NCBI RefSeq assembly: GCF_041260665.1
Contig: NZ_JBGCCT010000014.1
Location: 124,001 to 188,000, forward strand
Length of the DNA stretch: 64,000 nucleotides
Reading direction: 5' to 3'
From: Catenulispora sp. GP43
GTDB lineage: Bacteria; Actinomycetota; Actinomycetes; Streptomycetales; Catenulisporaceae
The notes under the pieces are model-generated. The model searched no databases. It was not told the DNA's origin and saw only the letters and a list, made by a program, of their open reading frames with translations. Of the stretch, positions 50,300 to 59,824 are shown in pieces. The position numbers and the translations under genes were made by a program. Position 1 is the stretch's first letter. Every line of letters starts with the position of its first letter.

Positions 50300-52905
50300 C
50301 GGTAGATCTCCACTCCGGGGCTGACGTAGATCTTGTCCTTCAGGTCTTCGAGCAGGTTGGTCGGGTACACGTAGGGCACTGAGGTGCCCCGGTAGTCGAT
50401 GGACGCCCGGTCCTGGTCCACCTCCGCGTGCCCGAGCATGACGTAGCTGCCCGGCTGCAACATGAGCGGATCGACCGAGCCCTCGACGGGACCGGCATAG
50501 ATGCTCTGGATCCGCTCGAAGACGTCCTGACTGGTCTGGAGCAGCATGGTCTGCTGCGCGTCGGGCGGGATGCGGTCGTACACGCTCTGGAGCCAGACCG
50601 CCGCGTCCAATTCCTCTGGGGTCGGGAAGTACGCGTCGTAGTACGCGCCGGAGTCGGAAAGCGCGAGCTGCGGCTGATAGCCGCCGGTGAGGCGCGGCAC
50701 CACGCCGGTGAGGTCGATGACCATCACCGAGACCACCGCCGCCAGCAGCGGCGTCCGGTAGCGGCCGCACCATCGCAGTACCCAGAGCAGACCGGCGGCC
50801 ATGAACGCGCCGAAGAAGAAGATGCCTTGCTGGAGCGCGCGCAGGACGCTGTAGTCGACGGTGAGCTGTGGCACGAGCGTCAACAGGACCAGGACCGCGA
50901 TCGAGCCGATGGCCAGCGCGGCCTGGTCCCGGGTCGGGGTCACCTCGGCCCGCAGCCGCCGGTAGCGCAGACCCAGCAGGACGACGGCCGTGCCGAGCAG
51001 CAGCAGGAGCTGTATCGCGGCGGCGATGCCGAAACGGACCAGGTCGTTCAGGCTCGCCACCGGCAGCCCGACGCTCTGCAGGCTGTTGCCGACCCCGGTC
51101 AGCGGCAGGTCCGGGATGGCGGTGATCGGGGTCGGATACTTGTCGATCACCGACTGTGGGTACAGCACGCCCGCGTCGCGGTCGTCGGCGGTCGCGGTGC
51201 GGGTGTCGGCCAGGTAGGCGTCCATGCGCTGGGTGTCGGTGATGTTGGAGCCGCCGACCAGGCTGTTGCTGGTGTCGGCGGAGCCGACGTCCGAGGTGTC
51301 GCCGATGATCTCCCGCCACGAGGCGGTGAGGGTGCTGGTGAGCTGCCCGCTGGTGTGGGTGACCGGTCCGGCGTAGCCCACGGCCAGGACCGCGGTGAGG
51401 GCGACCACCCAGAGGGTGACGAACGCCGGGCCGGCGGGCTTCGGCGAGGCGCTGCCCGAAGCCCGCAGGGCGGCGATGCGCTGCCGGAGTCCGCCTCTGC
51501 CCCGGCCGGCCAGAACACCGGGTGCGCCGACCTCGGCGACCTCAGCGGCCTTGCTCTCGCCGGCGTTGCTCTCGCTGGTTTGAATCTCGGGGGCCTCGAC
51601 ATAGTCCCAGTCGCCGTAGTCCCAGACATCGGCGGCCGGATCGGCCTCGGCCTGGACGGCTGCGGCGGCGGGCGGGCCGTTCCGGTTCCGGCGGCGCTCG
51701 CCGATCCGGTCCAGCCAACCCCAGCCCGTCGTCACCACCATGGCGGATCCCAGGACCATGACCAGCACGTACGCCGTCGCGTAGTGCGCGAGCACGATCC
51801 CGACCAGCAGGGGGACCATCGTGTAGCGCCGCAGGCGGGCATCCCCCCGCTGGTCGGACATCACCACGGCCACCGCGCCCAAGATGACGAACGCGATTTC
51901 CTGGCGTGCCATGTACGCCATGTCCGTGAAGAACGTCGGGAACGTCAGGAACAGCGCCGAGGACAACAGCGCCACCTGCCGCGACGCCAGGTTGTTGACC
52001 GACCGGAACAGCGCGACCGGAGCGGCCGCGAACATCAGGGGGAAGACGATCTTCCAGACCCCGGCCGCCGATATCGCGGTGAGCTTGGTCAGCGCCAGCG
52101 GCAGCAGGGTGATGCTCAGACAGGCGTTGTACGAGGTCTTGTAGTTCCCGATCATCCAGCGTCCGCCGCTGAGGTTGATCCGGTAGACCTCGTACTCGAC
52201 CTGGATGTCGTGCCCGGTGATCAGCCAGCCGCGCAGCGACGTCAGCAGCAGCAGGGCGGCGGCGCCGAAGAACACGCCCAGCTCCAGCACCTCGACCGCG
52301 TACCGCTCGTGCCGGATCAGCATCAGGACCAGGAGCCCGGCGATCGCGGTGTACGCGAGCATGCTGACCTGCGGGCCGAGCCCGTTGTTCAGCCGCGTGG
52401 CGCCCGCGACGGCCAGGACCAGGCAGGCCGCGCCGTAGCCGGCGACGGCCTTCAGCCCGGCCAGTTGCCGGACCCGCATCCAGTTCACCGGCGGGCACTG
52501 CGGGGACAGCGCCCCGATCAGCAGGTCGACGAGCGCGAACCCGGCCGCCAGCGGCACCTCCGACAGCGGCCGGTGGTAGCCGGCCAGCGGGCCGCCGAAG
52601 TTCACCAGCAGCAGTACGGCGAAATCGGTGACCACAGCGAAGCCGAAGGCGACCAGCACTGCGGCGTCGAGCCGCGACACGACCTGCCGCGCCATGCCCG
52701 TCCACAACACGGTCGGCGCACCGAGGATCAGCCACAGGCCGGCCAGTGTGGCCAGCGGGCCGGGGAGGTAGTAGGCGCCGAAGCAGGCGGTCAGCCCGGC
52801 GAGGACGACGCTCGCCAGGATCGCGGTCCTGCCGTTCGAACTCTCGGTGTTCAGAATCCCACCTGCTCGTAGACGTCTTCGATCGCCGCCACGACGCGAT
52901 CCCAT
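50296..52905 (-). CDS. DUF2206-like giant integral-membrane protein
   Basis: This 869-residue protein has more than a dozen membrane helices: TAILASVVLAGLTACFGAYY, VLWTGMARQVVSRLD loops, YAVEVLELGVFFGAAALLLL and AIQLLLLLGTAVVLLGL. A long cytosolic loop (~410-490, rich in Glu/Ala, YGDWDYVEAPE) and an outer C-terminal domain (DAAVWLQSVYDRIPPDAQQT) complete it. It resembles the DUF2206/GT-C-like proteins of polysaccharide loci, which may transfer sugars from lipid carriers outside the membrane. The start is uncertain. ATG 52905 overlaps the upstream GT by 55 nt. CTG 52854 would give a CTGA overlap like the 4-nt overlaps elsewhere in this operon, but CTG starts are rare. Confidence 0.72.
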   Translation of the reverse strand: MGSRRGGDRRRLRAGGILNTESSNGRTAILASVVLAGLTACFGAYYLPGPLATLAGLWLILGAPTVLWTGMARQVVSRLDAAVLVAFGFAVVTDFAVLLLVNFGGPLAGYHRPLSEVPLAAGFALVDLLIGALSPQCPPVNWMRVRQLAGLKAVAGYGAACLVLAVAGATRLNNGLGPQVSMLAYTAIAGLLVLMLIRHERYAVEVLELGVFFGAAALLLLTSLRGWLITGHDIQVEYEVYRINLSGGRWMIGNYKTSYNACLSITLLPLALTKLTAISAAGVWKIVFPLMFAAAPVALFRSVNNLASRQVALLSSALFLTFPTFFTDMAYMARQEIAFVILGAVAVVMSDQRGDARLRRYTMVPLLVGIVLAHYATAYVLVMVLGSAMVVTTGWGWLDRIGERRRNRNGPPAAAAVQAEADPAADVWDYGDWDYVEAPEIQTSESNAGESKAAEVAEVGAPGVLAGRGRGGLRQRIAALRASGSASPKPAGPAFVTLWVVALTAVLAVGYAGPVTHTSGQLTSTLTASWREIIGDTSDVGSADTSNSLVGGSNITDTQRMDAYLADTRTATADDRDAGVLYPQSVIDKYPTPITAIPDLPLTGVGNSLQSVGLPVASLNDLVRFGIAAAIQLLLLLGTAVVLLGLRYRRLRAEVTPTRDQAALAIGSIAVLVLLTLVPQLTVDYSVLRALQQGIFFFGAFMAAGLLWVLRWCGRYRTPLLAAVVSVMVIDLTGVVPRLTGGYQPQLALSDSGAYYDAYFPTPEELDAAVWLQSVYDRIPPDAQQTMLLQTSQDVFERIQSIYAGPVEGSVDPLMLQPGSYVMLGHAEVDQDRASIDYRGTSVPYVYPTNLLEDLKDKIYVSPGVEIYR

Positions 52906-54029
52906 CGGCTGTCGGCGACCCGCGCCGCGCCCGCTGCCGCCGCGGCGGTCAGTGCGGCGCGGTCCCGGGCCAGGTTGTCGATCTCGGCGGCCAGCGCCTT
53001 CGGATCCGGCTCGACGAGGATCCCCGCGCCCTGAACCGTCTCGATGTTGCCGGGCACCGCGGTGGCCAGCACCGGCAGGCCGGCGGCCATCGCCTCCAGC
53101 ACCACCAGCGCCATGCCCTCCCGATCTGAGGGCAGGACGAACAATTCGGCTTCCGCGTACTCCTTGAGCAGGTCGTCGCCGTGCTTGCGGCCGACGAACT
53201 CCACTCGGTCGCCCAGTCCGAGCCGGCCCGCCTGGGCCAGCAGTTCCTGGCGCAGGTCGCCGTCGCCGACGAGCCGCAACCGCACCGGCTCGGTGACCCG
53301 GGCCATCGCGTCGAGCAGCCGGGCGACGTTCTTCTGGACGTCGAGCCGGCCGACGAACAGCAACCGCAGCGGGTCCGCCTCCGAACCGGTCGCGGGCTTC
53401 GCGTTCGCGGCGCGCGGGGGCAGGAAGAACTCTTCGGCCACACCGTTGGGGACCACGTAGACCTTCGCCCGGTCCACGCCGTAGCGCTCGGCCAGGAAGT
53501 CGCGCTGGGACTCGGTGAGCACGATGACGCCGGCCGCGCCCCGGACGACCCGGCCGAACAGGTGCGTCTTGTAGAACGGCAGCAGCCGGCCCAACGGCCC
53601 GGAGGCGTCGACCTCCATGTGGAAGTGCAGGATGTACTTCAGGCCGCGCATGCGGGCGCTGAGCCAGACCTGCTCCGGCACGACCGCTGTCGCGCAGTGC
53701 AGGTGGACGACCGTGCCGGGCCGGATCCGCAGCAGCGAGCCGAAAATGCCGGGGGCCAGCGAGGTGTGCGCGACGGTCAGCGCCCGGTGCCGCAGGACCT
53801 TGACGCCGCCCGCCTCGACCGCCCGGTGCGGCGCGCCGCCGGCCTTGTTGTCGGTGGTGATCACGCTGACGTCGTGGCGGGCCGCGAGCCGGGTGGCGAG
53901 GATCTGGACCACTCGCTCCAGGCCGCCGAGCAACGGCGGGTAGTTCGGCGTGACCTGGACGATGCGTCGGCGCTTGCCCTCCCGGGAGCCGACGGGGGGT
54001 ATGTGCTCGGGGGAGCTCTGCTCGGTCAT
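52851..54029 (-). CDS. GT4-family glycosyltransferase
   Basis: The 392-residue enzyme starts at ATG 54029, within the stop of the upstream gene (ATGA). RIVQVTPNYPPLLGGLERVV is the acceptor loop. HLHCATAVVPEQVWLSARMR is next. LLFVGRLDVQKNVARLLDAM and the E-x7-E in SDREGMALVVLEAMAAGLPV make the donor site. It is one of three GT4 enzymes in the cluster. Confidence 0.9.
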   Translation of the reverse strand: MTEQSSPEHIPPVGSREGKRRRIVQVTPNYPPLLGGLERVVQILATRLAARHDVSVITTDNKAGGAPHRAVEAGGVKVLRHRALTVAHTSLAPGIFGSLLRIRPGTVVHLHCATAVVPEQVWLSARMRGLKYILHFHMEVDASGPLGRLLPFYKTHLFGRVVRGAAGVIVLTESQRDFLAERYGVDRAKVYVVPNGVAEEFFLPPRAANAKPATGSEADPLRLLFVGRLDVQKNVARLLDAMARVTEPVRLRLVGDGDLRQELLAQAGRLGLGDRVEFVGRKHGDDLLKEYAEAELFVLPSDREGMALVVLEAMAAGLPVLATAVPGNIETVQGAGILVEPDPKALAAEIDNLARDRAALTAAAAAGAARVADSRWDRVVAAIEDVYEQVGF

Positions 54030-54877
54030 GCCACCGCGATCTTGTAGTGGAGGGTTTCGTCGCTGCCCTTGAGGGAGACCCACACGTTCTGGGCCGCGGG
54101 GTTGACGGGCATGCTGACGACGGTGCTCATCGCCTGGCCGTCCCACGTGAGGTCGGCGGTCCGGCTGTCGTCGACCCGGCCCTGGGCGTCGACGGTCCAG
54201 ACCCGGACGCTGTAGGCGTTCGTGCTGGTGTCGACGGCGTGCACGCTCACCGGCACGGTCAGTACGGTGCCGTCGACCTGCGGCGGCGTCGTGAAGTACA
54301 GGGCCGTGTACGGCTGGGGCAGCCGGGTGAAGGAGTCCCGCAGTTCGGAACGGACCGGCGGCAGCGCGAGCAGGACGCAGACGGCTGCGAGGCCGCCGGC
54401 GCTGATCGTGAGCCGTCGGCGGTGCCGTTCGACGAGCGCGCGGACGGACAGCGGTGGTGTCGGCCCGGCGCCGGCGTCAGGCTGCGGTTCCCTGTCAGGC
54501 TGCGATTCGCTGTCAGGACCGGAACCCGGGGCGGCGGGCTCCGCGGTCGGCCGAGGCAGTGTCACCCGACTCAACAGCGTCGTGTCGGCCATCGGGTCCG
54601 GCCGATCCGTCTGGTGGCCCTGCGGATTCGGGTGTCCCAGCGGATCCGAGGGCTCCCAGTCCACCCGGCCCAGCAGCATCGTGTCGGCGAACGGGTCCGG
54701 TGGCCGGAGCGGCCCGGCGGTGAAGCCAGGCTGGTCCACAGCCGGACCGGCACCCTGGGGCCCTGCGGGACCCCCGGCCCGCCGGCGGCCGGCCGGGGGC
54801 GGGGACATGCGGGATCTGGCCGAGAACAACCGGGCGAACGTGTCGCTCAGGCGGCTGTGCCGCTGCCGGTCTGGCAT
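54026..54877 (-). CDS. Single-pass membrane protein with Pro-rich cytosolic half
   Basis: The 283-residue protein has a disordered Pro/Gly/Asp head with repeated PFADTMLLGRVDW / PMADTTLLSRVTL segments (a ~30-residue internal repeat). One helix (LTISAGGLAAVCVLLALPPV) and a beta-rich outer domain follow (YTALYFTTPPQVDGTVLTVP, VWVSLKGSDETLHYKIAVA). No enzyme motif is seen. The ADT-xLL-xRV repeats resemble phospho-Thr or FHA-recognition sites and may bind partners of the glycan machine. It overlaps the GT2 gene upstream by 31 nt. Confidence 0.65.
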   Translation of the reverse strand: MPDRQRHSRLSDTFARLFSARSRMSPPPAGRRRAGGPAGPQGAGPAVDQPGFTAGPLRPPDPFADTMLLGRVDWEPSDPLGHPNPQGHQTDRPDPMADTTLLSRVTLPRPTAEPAAPGSGPDSESQPDREPQPDAGAGPTPPLSVRALVERHRRRLTISAGGLAAVCVLLALPPVRSELRDSFTRLPQPYTALYFTTPPQVDGTVLTVPVSVHAVDTSTNAYSVRVWTVDAQGRVDDSRTADLTWDGQAMSTVVSMPVNPAAQNVWVSLKGSDETLHYKIAVA

Positions 54878-55683
54878 CCCGGGGTAGCTCCTTCTGCCTC
54901 TGACACGCTCGCCGACCTCATGGCCGGGAATCGGACGGCTTTGGCCTGCGCCTGGGCGGCGACGTCCTGGTCCTCGTAGGAGCCGCCGGACGCCGGGCCG
55001 TCGTGCCGGATCCGGTGGCCGATCAGATGGGCCAGGTTCCGGACGCCGTCGCGGACCGAGTTGAGCTTCACATCGCCGCCGCGTACCCGGTACTCGATGT
55101 GAGTCTCGGTCACCTTATAGCCCGCGAGGACCGCCGCGTTCTTGATCTCCTGGGAGAAGGCCATGCCCGGGGAGCGGACGTCGATCCCGGCCCAGACATC
55201 CCGGTGGAAGATCCACATTCCGGACTGCGAGTCGCGGATGCCGTGCCGGAAGATGAGCCGGCTGACGAAGCTCAGGGCGTGGTTGGCCCAGAAGTGGGAG
55301 TGCTTCATCGCACCCCGGTTCGCCGAGTGCAGGCGGTCGGTGGTCAGGAAGTCCGCACCGGAGCTCTCCAGCTCGGCCAGCAGCTCTGGCAGGTGGTCGA
55401 ACGGGTAGGTGCGGTCGGCGTCGCCGGAGGCGATCACCTCGCCCTCGGCGGCGGCGAAGCCGGCCTTGTAGGCGTTGCCGTAACCCTTCTCGGGCTGGAA
55501 CACGACCCGCGCGCCGGCGGCCCGCGCCAGCTCCCCGGTGCCGTCACTGCAGTTGTTGTCCACCACGACTATCTCAGTCGACCAACCCAAATCAGACAAC
55601 TGCGAAACTGGTATCGAGGCTATTACGTCTTCTATGTTCTCGGCCTCGTTATACGCCGGTATCACGACCGACAGCGATCGCAT
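54847..55683 (-). CDS. GT2-family glycosyltransferase, DPM synthase-like
   Basis: The 278-residue enzyme begins at ATG 55683 after GGGGGGAGC; the longer ATG 55698 lacks such a site. It has SLSVVIPAYNEAENIEDVIA, VVVDNNCSDGTGELARAAGA, ASGDADRTYPFDHLPELLAE (DxD) and GIRDSQSGMWIFHRDVWAGI. There is no C-terminal helix. Such enzymes put mannose or another sugar on polyprenyl phosphate, supplying lipid-linked donors for the GT-C-type step. Confidence 0.9.
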   Translation of the reverse strand: MRSLSVVIPAYNEAENIEDVIASIPVSQLSDLGWSTEIVVVDNNCSDGTGELARAAGARVVFQPEKGYGNAYKAGFAAAEGEVIASGDADRTYPFDHLPELLAELESSGADFLTTDRLHSANRGAMKHSHFWANHALSFVSRLIFRHGIRDSQSGMWIFHRDVWAGIDVRSPGMAFSQEIKNAAVLAGYKVTETHIEYRVRGGDVKLNSVRDGVRNLAHLIGHRIRHDGPASGGSYEDQDVAAQAQAKAVRFPAMRSASVSEAEGATPGCQTGSGTAA

Positions 55684-55885
55684 TCGTGCTCCCCCCAAGG
55701 GATGGGTCTGGCTGCGGCGCCTTCAGCCCTGGGGCACCGCTATCGGCTAGTGGCGGAAGGTATACGTCGAGCTACGCGTGGTGCAAGTACTCAGGGGGCA
55801 CCAGATCGCAAGGGCTTCCGCGCCGGATCACGAGCGGTAGAACTTGCCCGGGGCACCGTGCCGTCGGTGGCGTGCGGCGTCGAAA

Positions 55886-56647
55886 TCATAGGGCATGCCG
55901 CCCTGAAATCCGGCGATGAAGCCGATACGTGTAGAGCATTTTAAGAATATGTTTGGATGTGTGCGCTTGGCCGACGTAGATCCTCGGCAGGGCCTGCGGT
56001 CCCAGCGACAGCCGGGAGATGATGGCGCAGGCGTAGTCGTAGCCGGCCTCGGCGACCGCCGAGCGGGCCGCGGCGTCCATGGATCCGTAGGCGTAGCAAT
56101 AGCCGCTCAACGGCTTGCCGATGATGTCCGACAGTTTCTTGCGGCTGTCGGCGACCTCCGCACGGACCACCGCGGGGTCCGCGTCGGCCAGTGCCACATG
56201 CATCGTGCCGTGCGACCCGACCTCGAACCCGGCGTCGGCCCAACGCCGGATCCCCGCCTCGTCCACCAGCGGCCACGGGGTGCCCTCGTCCCATTCGTTC
56301 GCCCCGCCGATGCGTCCGGCCAGGACATAGGACGTCGCGGAGAAGCCAAAGCGCTGAAGGATCGGCAGCGCGTTCTCGACGACGTCGGTGTACCCGTCGT
56401 CGAAGGTCAGCCCGATCAGCCCCCGCGCCGACCCGGCGGCCCGCGCGGCGAGCAGTTCGGCGACGGAGACCCCGCGGAGACCGCGCCGGCTCAGCGTCGC
56501 CATCTGCTCCTCGAACCGCTCCGGCGTGACGGCCAGGTTGTTCGGGTCGTGCGGACGGCGGCCCACCGAGTGGTACATCATGATCAACGGCAGGTGCGGC
56601 ATGCGCCGACCTGCCGCCACCGGATCGTGGGAGAGGGCTTCGGTCAT
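55886..56647 (-). CDS. NodB-type polysaccharide deacetylase
   Basis: The 253-residue protein starts at ATG 56647. LPLIMMYHSVG opens the fold. Motif 1 is GLTFDDGYTDVVENALP (catalytic base and metal Asp) and motif 2 is GSHGTMHVALA (HxxxH metal ligands). SGYCYAYGSM and YDYACAIISRLSLGPQALPR follow. It removes N-acetyl groups from GlcNAc-containing polymers. No signal peptide is obvious at this start, so either it acts inside or a start further upstream is used. It is the most upstream gene of the minus-strand part of the cluster. Confidence 0.87.
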   Translation of the reverse strand: MTEALSHDPVAAGRRMPHLPLIMMYHSVGRRPHDPNNLAVTPERFEEQMATLSRRGLRGVSVAELLAARAAGSARGLIGLTFDDGYTDVVENALPILQRFGFSATSYVLAGRIGGANEWDEGTPWPLVDEAGIRRWADAGFEVGSHGTMHVALADADPAVVRAEVADSRKKLSDIIGKPLSGYCYAYGSMDAAARSAVAEAGYDYACAIISRLSLGPQALPRIYVGQAHTSKHILKMLYTYRLHRRISGRHAL

Positions 56648-57154
56648 TGAGTTTCCGACACCAATGCAAGTCGAGACGGCCGGGCTGCCAGTGTGCAGCA
56701 TATGCCTAGGCCGTGCCACCTGATCCGATGGGTCCGGGTCTGCCCCGGGACGGACCGGCCGGTGTCGGCGTGACCGCATACAAGATCATCGCCGATGGGC
56801 GGGGGCCGGCGAGGCGATCAAGAACGCTGATCCGCATCGGGCGGTGGCCGGGTATTCGAGATGAAGTGGAACAACGGGTTAACAATATTTTCTTATCGCA
56901 ACGGGGTAATTGAGGATTCTTACTGAAGTCGCCGCCGTTTACAAGGGCAGAGTATAGGGCGTGCGACGGACGCAGGGCTTTGAGACTCAGGCTGTGATGG
57001 CTCCCTGAGTCGGCCGCGGCAATGGCGAGTCGATTGCTGTAGCGGTTGAGTCCTGCCCGCCCAGCTGTGACGGAGCATGAGGGGGGTCGGTCCGCCGACC
57101 CGCTCGCCGTCGCGTCGCAAGCCAAGGCCGGGACTTGAGCATCGACTGCTTGTC
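56648..57154. other. 507-bp intergenic region with AT-rich core and two hairpins
   Basis: No gene is supported. An AT-rich stretch (56876-56930) is unlike its surroundings and probably holds the promoter for the deacetylase-led operon. Hairpins: an 8-bp stem at 56984-56991/57004-57011 and a 7-bp stem with TCCG loop at 57084-57101. The latter is placed to end the TetR transcript. Confidence 0.45.
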
Positions 57155-57694
57155 TCAGGACTCTGTAATAGTGCGCAGCCCCGCGAACACCACGTTCAGC
57201 CCGAAGGCGAACCCGCGATCGGCATCGGCCCGCTGCTGATCGGCCTTGTGCGCCTGTTCCTCGATCGTGTAGCCGTTGAGATAGCTGGTCAGCACGTCCG
57301 CGGCGTCCTCGGCGGTCGCCCGGTCCATCCCCGCTCCCGCGAGTAGGCCGCGCAGTCGTTCGATGTAGGCCAGTGCGTTCGGGCCGGGTGCGTCCATCTC
57401 GACGATGATCCGGGCGCCGTCGGTGTGCGCGAGCATCGCGTTTCGCAGGGCGTGGATCATCGCGGCGGCTTGCTGCGGCCAGTCGCCGTCTGGAATCGGT
57501 GTCGCGGAGGCCTCGGCGACGATCTGCTCCGCCACCGCGTCGAGCAGGGCCTGGCGGCTCGGATAGTGCCAGTACAGCGCGCCGACTCGGACGTCGAGGC
57601 GGGTGGCGAGCTTGCGGGTGGAGAACGCGTCGAGGCCGGCCTCGTCCAGGAGTGTGATCGCGGCGTCCAACACCGCCGCCGGAGTTAACCGCAT
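57155..57694 (-). CDS. TetR-family regulator (TetR/TetC class)
   Basis: ATG 57694 gives 179 residues and fits the family start LTPAAVLDAAITLLDEAGLD. The longer frame would run through the operator. The HTH is FSTRKLATRLDVRVGALYWH. The C-terminal domain (MLAHTDGARIIVEMDAPGPN, LTSYLNGYTIEEQAHK) is like that of tetracycline-repressor-type proteins. It is divergent from an FAD monooxygenase gene across a 36-bp palindrome, the same plan as tetR/tetX-like or tailoring-gene pairs. Confidence 0.9.
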   Translation of the reverse strand: MRLTPAAVLDAAITLLDEAGLDAFSTRKLATRLDVRVGALYWHYPSRQALLDAVAEQIVAEASATPIPDGDWPQQAAAMIHALRNAMLAHTDGARIIVEMDAPGPNALAYIERLRGLLAGAGMDRATAEDAADVLTSYLNGYTIEEQAHKADQQRADADRGFAFGLNVVFAGLRTITES

Positions 57695-57721
57695 GGGCAG
57701 ATCATGCCACGGGGTTGCGGA

Positions 57722-57757
57722 TTGAACACTGTTCAAGTTAACTTGAGCAGTGTTCAA
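57722..57757. promoter_or_regulatory. 36-bp near-perfect palindromic TetR operator
   Basis: Symmetry is centred on GTTAAC (57737-57742), with only one mismatched pair. The arms are TTGAACACTG at 57722 and CAGTGTTCAA ending at 57757. It lies between divergent TetR (start 57694) and FAD monooxygenase (start 57781) genes and can bind two dimers. Confidence 0.85.
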
Positions 57758-57780
57758 GTGAGCTCCTCGGGAGGTATGTG

Positions 57781-58914
57781 ATGCGAGTTTCAGTCATCGG
57801 CGCGGGCCTGGGCGGTCTGTGCCTGGCGCAGGGTCTGCGCGGTGCCGGCATCGACGTCGACGTGTACGAGCGGGATCCGGCGATCACCGCGCGCTTTCAG
57901 GGCTACCGGCTGGTGCTGAACCCGGCGGGCTTCGAGGCGCTGCGCGGCTGCCTGCCGGAGCGCTGGCATCCGCTGCTGGACGCGATCGTCGACGACACCC
58001 GCGTCGAGCGGCTGGTCCTGGACCCGCAGCTGACGAAGATCGGTGAGCTCGGTCCGCCGCGGTCCGGACTCGTCGTCGACCGGCACGTGCTCCGGCACCT
58101 GCTGCTCACCGGCCTGGACGTGCACACCGGCGCCGCGTTCACCGGCTACGACGTCCTGAACGACGGCTCGAACGGCCAGGACATCAGGGTCCGGGCCCAC
58201 TTCGCGCAGGCCGCCCCGGCCGTCGCCGATCTGCTCGTCGGCGCGGACGGGGTCAACTCCGCCGTCCGCGCGGTGCTGGCGCCGCAGACGGTCCCGACCG
58301 ACACCGGAGTCCGGTTCGTCATCGGGCGCACCCCGATGACCGAGCGTTTCGAGGGACTGTCCCGGGCCTTCGGCGCGAAGATCGTCGGCGACGGAGTGAG
58401 CCTGCTGCTCGGCGCCATGCGCTTCCGCATCCCGCCGAAGCAGGCGGCCGAAGAGCTGGCACCCGAGGTGACTCTGCCCGACACCGGCGACTACGTGCGC
58501 TGGGCCATGATCCTGCCGCCGGACGGCACGCTCGGCGAGCAGACCCCGCAGCAGGCCGTCCTGTCCCGGATCGAAGGCTGGCACCCGGATCTCCAGGCGC
58601 TCATCGAGCAGGCCGACCCGGATAACAGCACCCTGCTGTCCATCCGCGTCGTCGAACCGCGCGAACGCTGGGCACCCGGCCCGGTCACGCTCCTGGGCGA
58701 CGCCATCCACGCCACCTCCCCGACCGGAGGCAACGGTGCGAACACCGCTCTGCGTGACGCCGATGTGCTGCGTCGATCCCTGATCCAGGCCGGCGGGGGC
58801 GGTCGAAGCCTGCTCGACGCGGTCGGCGACTACGAGCGGCAGGTGCTGGAGTACGGCGCCGAAGCCGTACGGCAGAGTCTTGAAGCGCTACCGGCTTATG
58901 TCGCGAAGCCGTAG
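57781..58914 (+). CDS. FAD-dependent monooxygenase (PHBH/TetX-like)
   Basis: The 377-residue protein starts at ATG 57781, with GGGAGG upstream (GTG 57778 overlaps). MRVSVIGAGLGGLCLAQGLR binds FAD. DLLVGADGVNSAVRAVLAP is the DG motif. GPVTLLGDAIHATSPTGGNG is the GD motif, and ANTALRDADVLRRSL follows. It hydroxylates an aromatic or polyketide-like compound, possibly inactivating an antibiotic as TetX does. It is controlled by the adjacent TetR. Confidence 0.88.
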   Translation: MRVSVIGAGLGGLCLAQGLRGAGIDVDVYERDPAITARFQGYRLVLNPAGFEALRGCLPERWHPLLDAIVDDTRVERLVLDPQLTKIGELGPPRSGLVVDRHVLRHLLLTGLDVHTGAAFTGYDVLNDGSNGQDIRVRAHFAQAAPAVADLLVGADGVNSAVRAVLAPQTVPTDTGVRFVIGRTPMTERFEGLSRAFGAKIVGDGVSLLLGAMRFRIPPKQAAEELAPEVTLPDTGDYVRWAMILPPDGTLGEQTPQQAVLSRIEGWHPDLQALIEQADPDNSTLLSIRVVEPRERWAPGPVTLLGDAIHATSPTGGNGANTALRDADVLRRSLIQAGGGGRSLLDAVGDYERQVLEYGAEAVRQSLEALPAYVAKP

Positions 58915-58964
58915 TCGTAGCTGTGGCCGTAGCCGTAGGCGGTCGAGCGTCGCAATACTCGGCT

Positions 58965-58992
58965 GCGCGATCGCGCGATCGCTCGATCGCTC
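58965..58992. repeat. 8-bp tandem repeat rich in CGATCG
   Basis: Units GCGCGATC, GCGCGATC and GCTCGATC plus GCTC follow the monooxygenase gene. Only 84 bp separate the convergent genes, so it may form the termination hairpin; overlapping GCGATCGC palindromes are present. Confidence 0.6.
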
Positions 58993-58998
58993 AACCAC

Positions 58999-59754
<756 letters not shown>

Positions 59755-59824
59755 GCGGCCTGATTCGATCACACTCCGGGAGCGGCCGAAGGAGAGGTCG
59801 AAGGACCGGACGAAGCAGCTGACC

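Noticed and set aside
58965-58992. Replication origin or HIP1-like element from CGATCG repeats
   Set aside because: Only 28 bp long, between convergent genes, without DnaA boxes; a simple slippage repeat or terminator is likelier.
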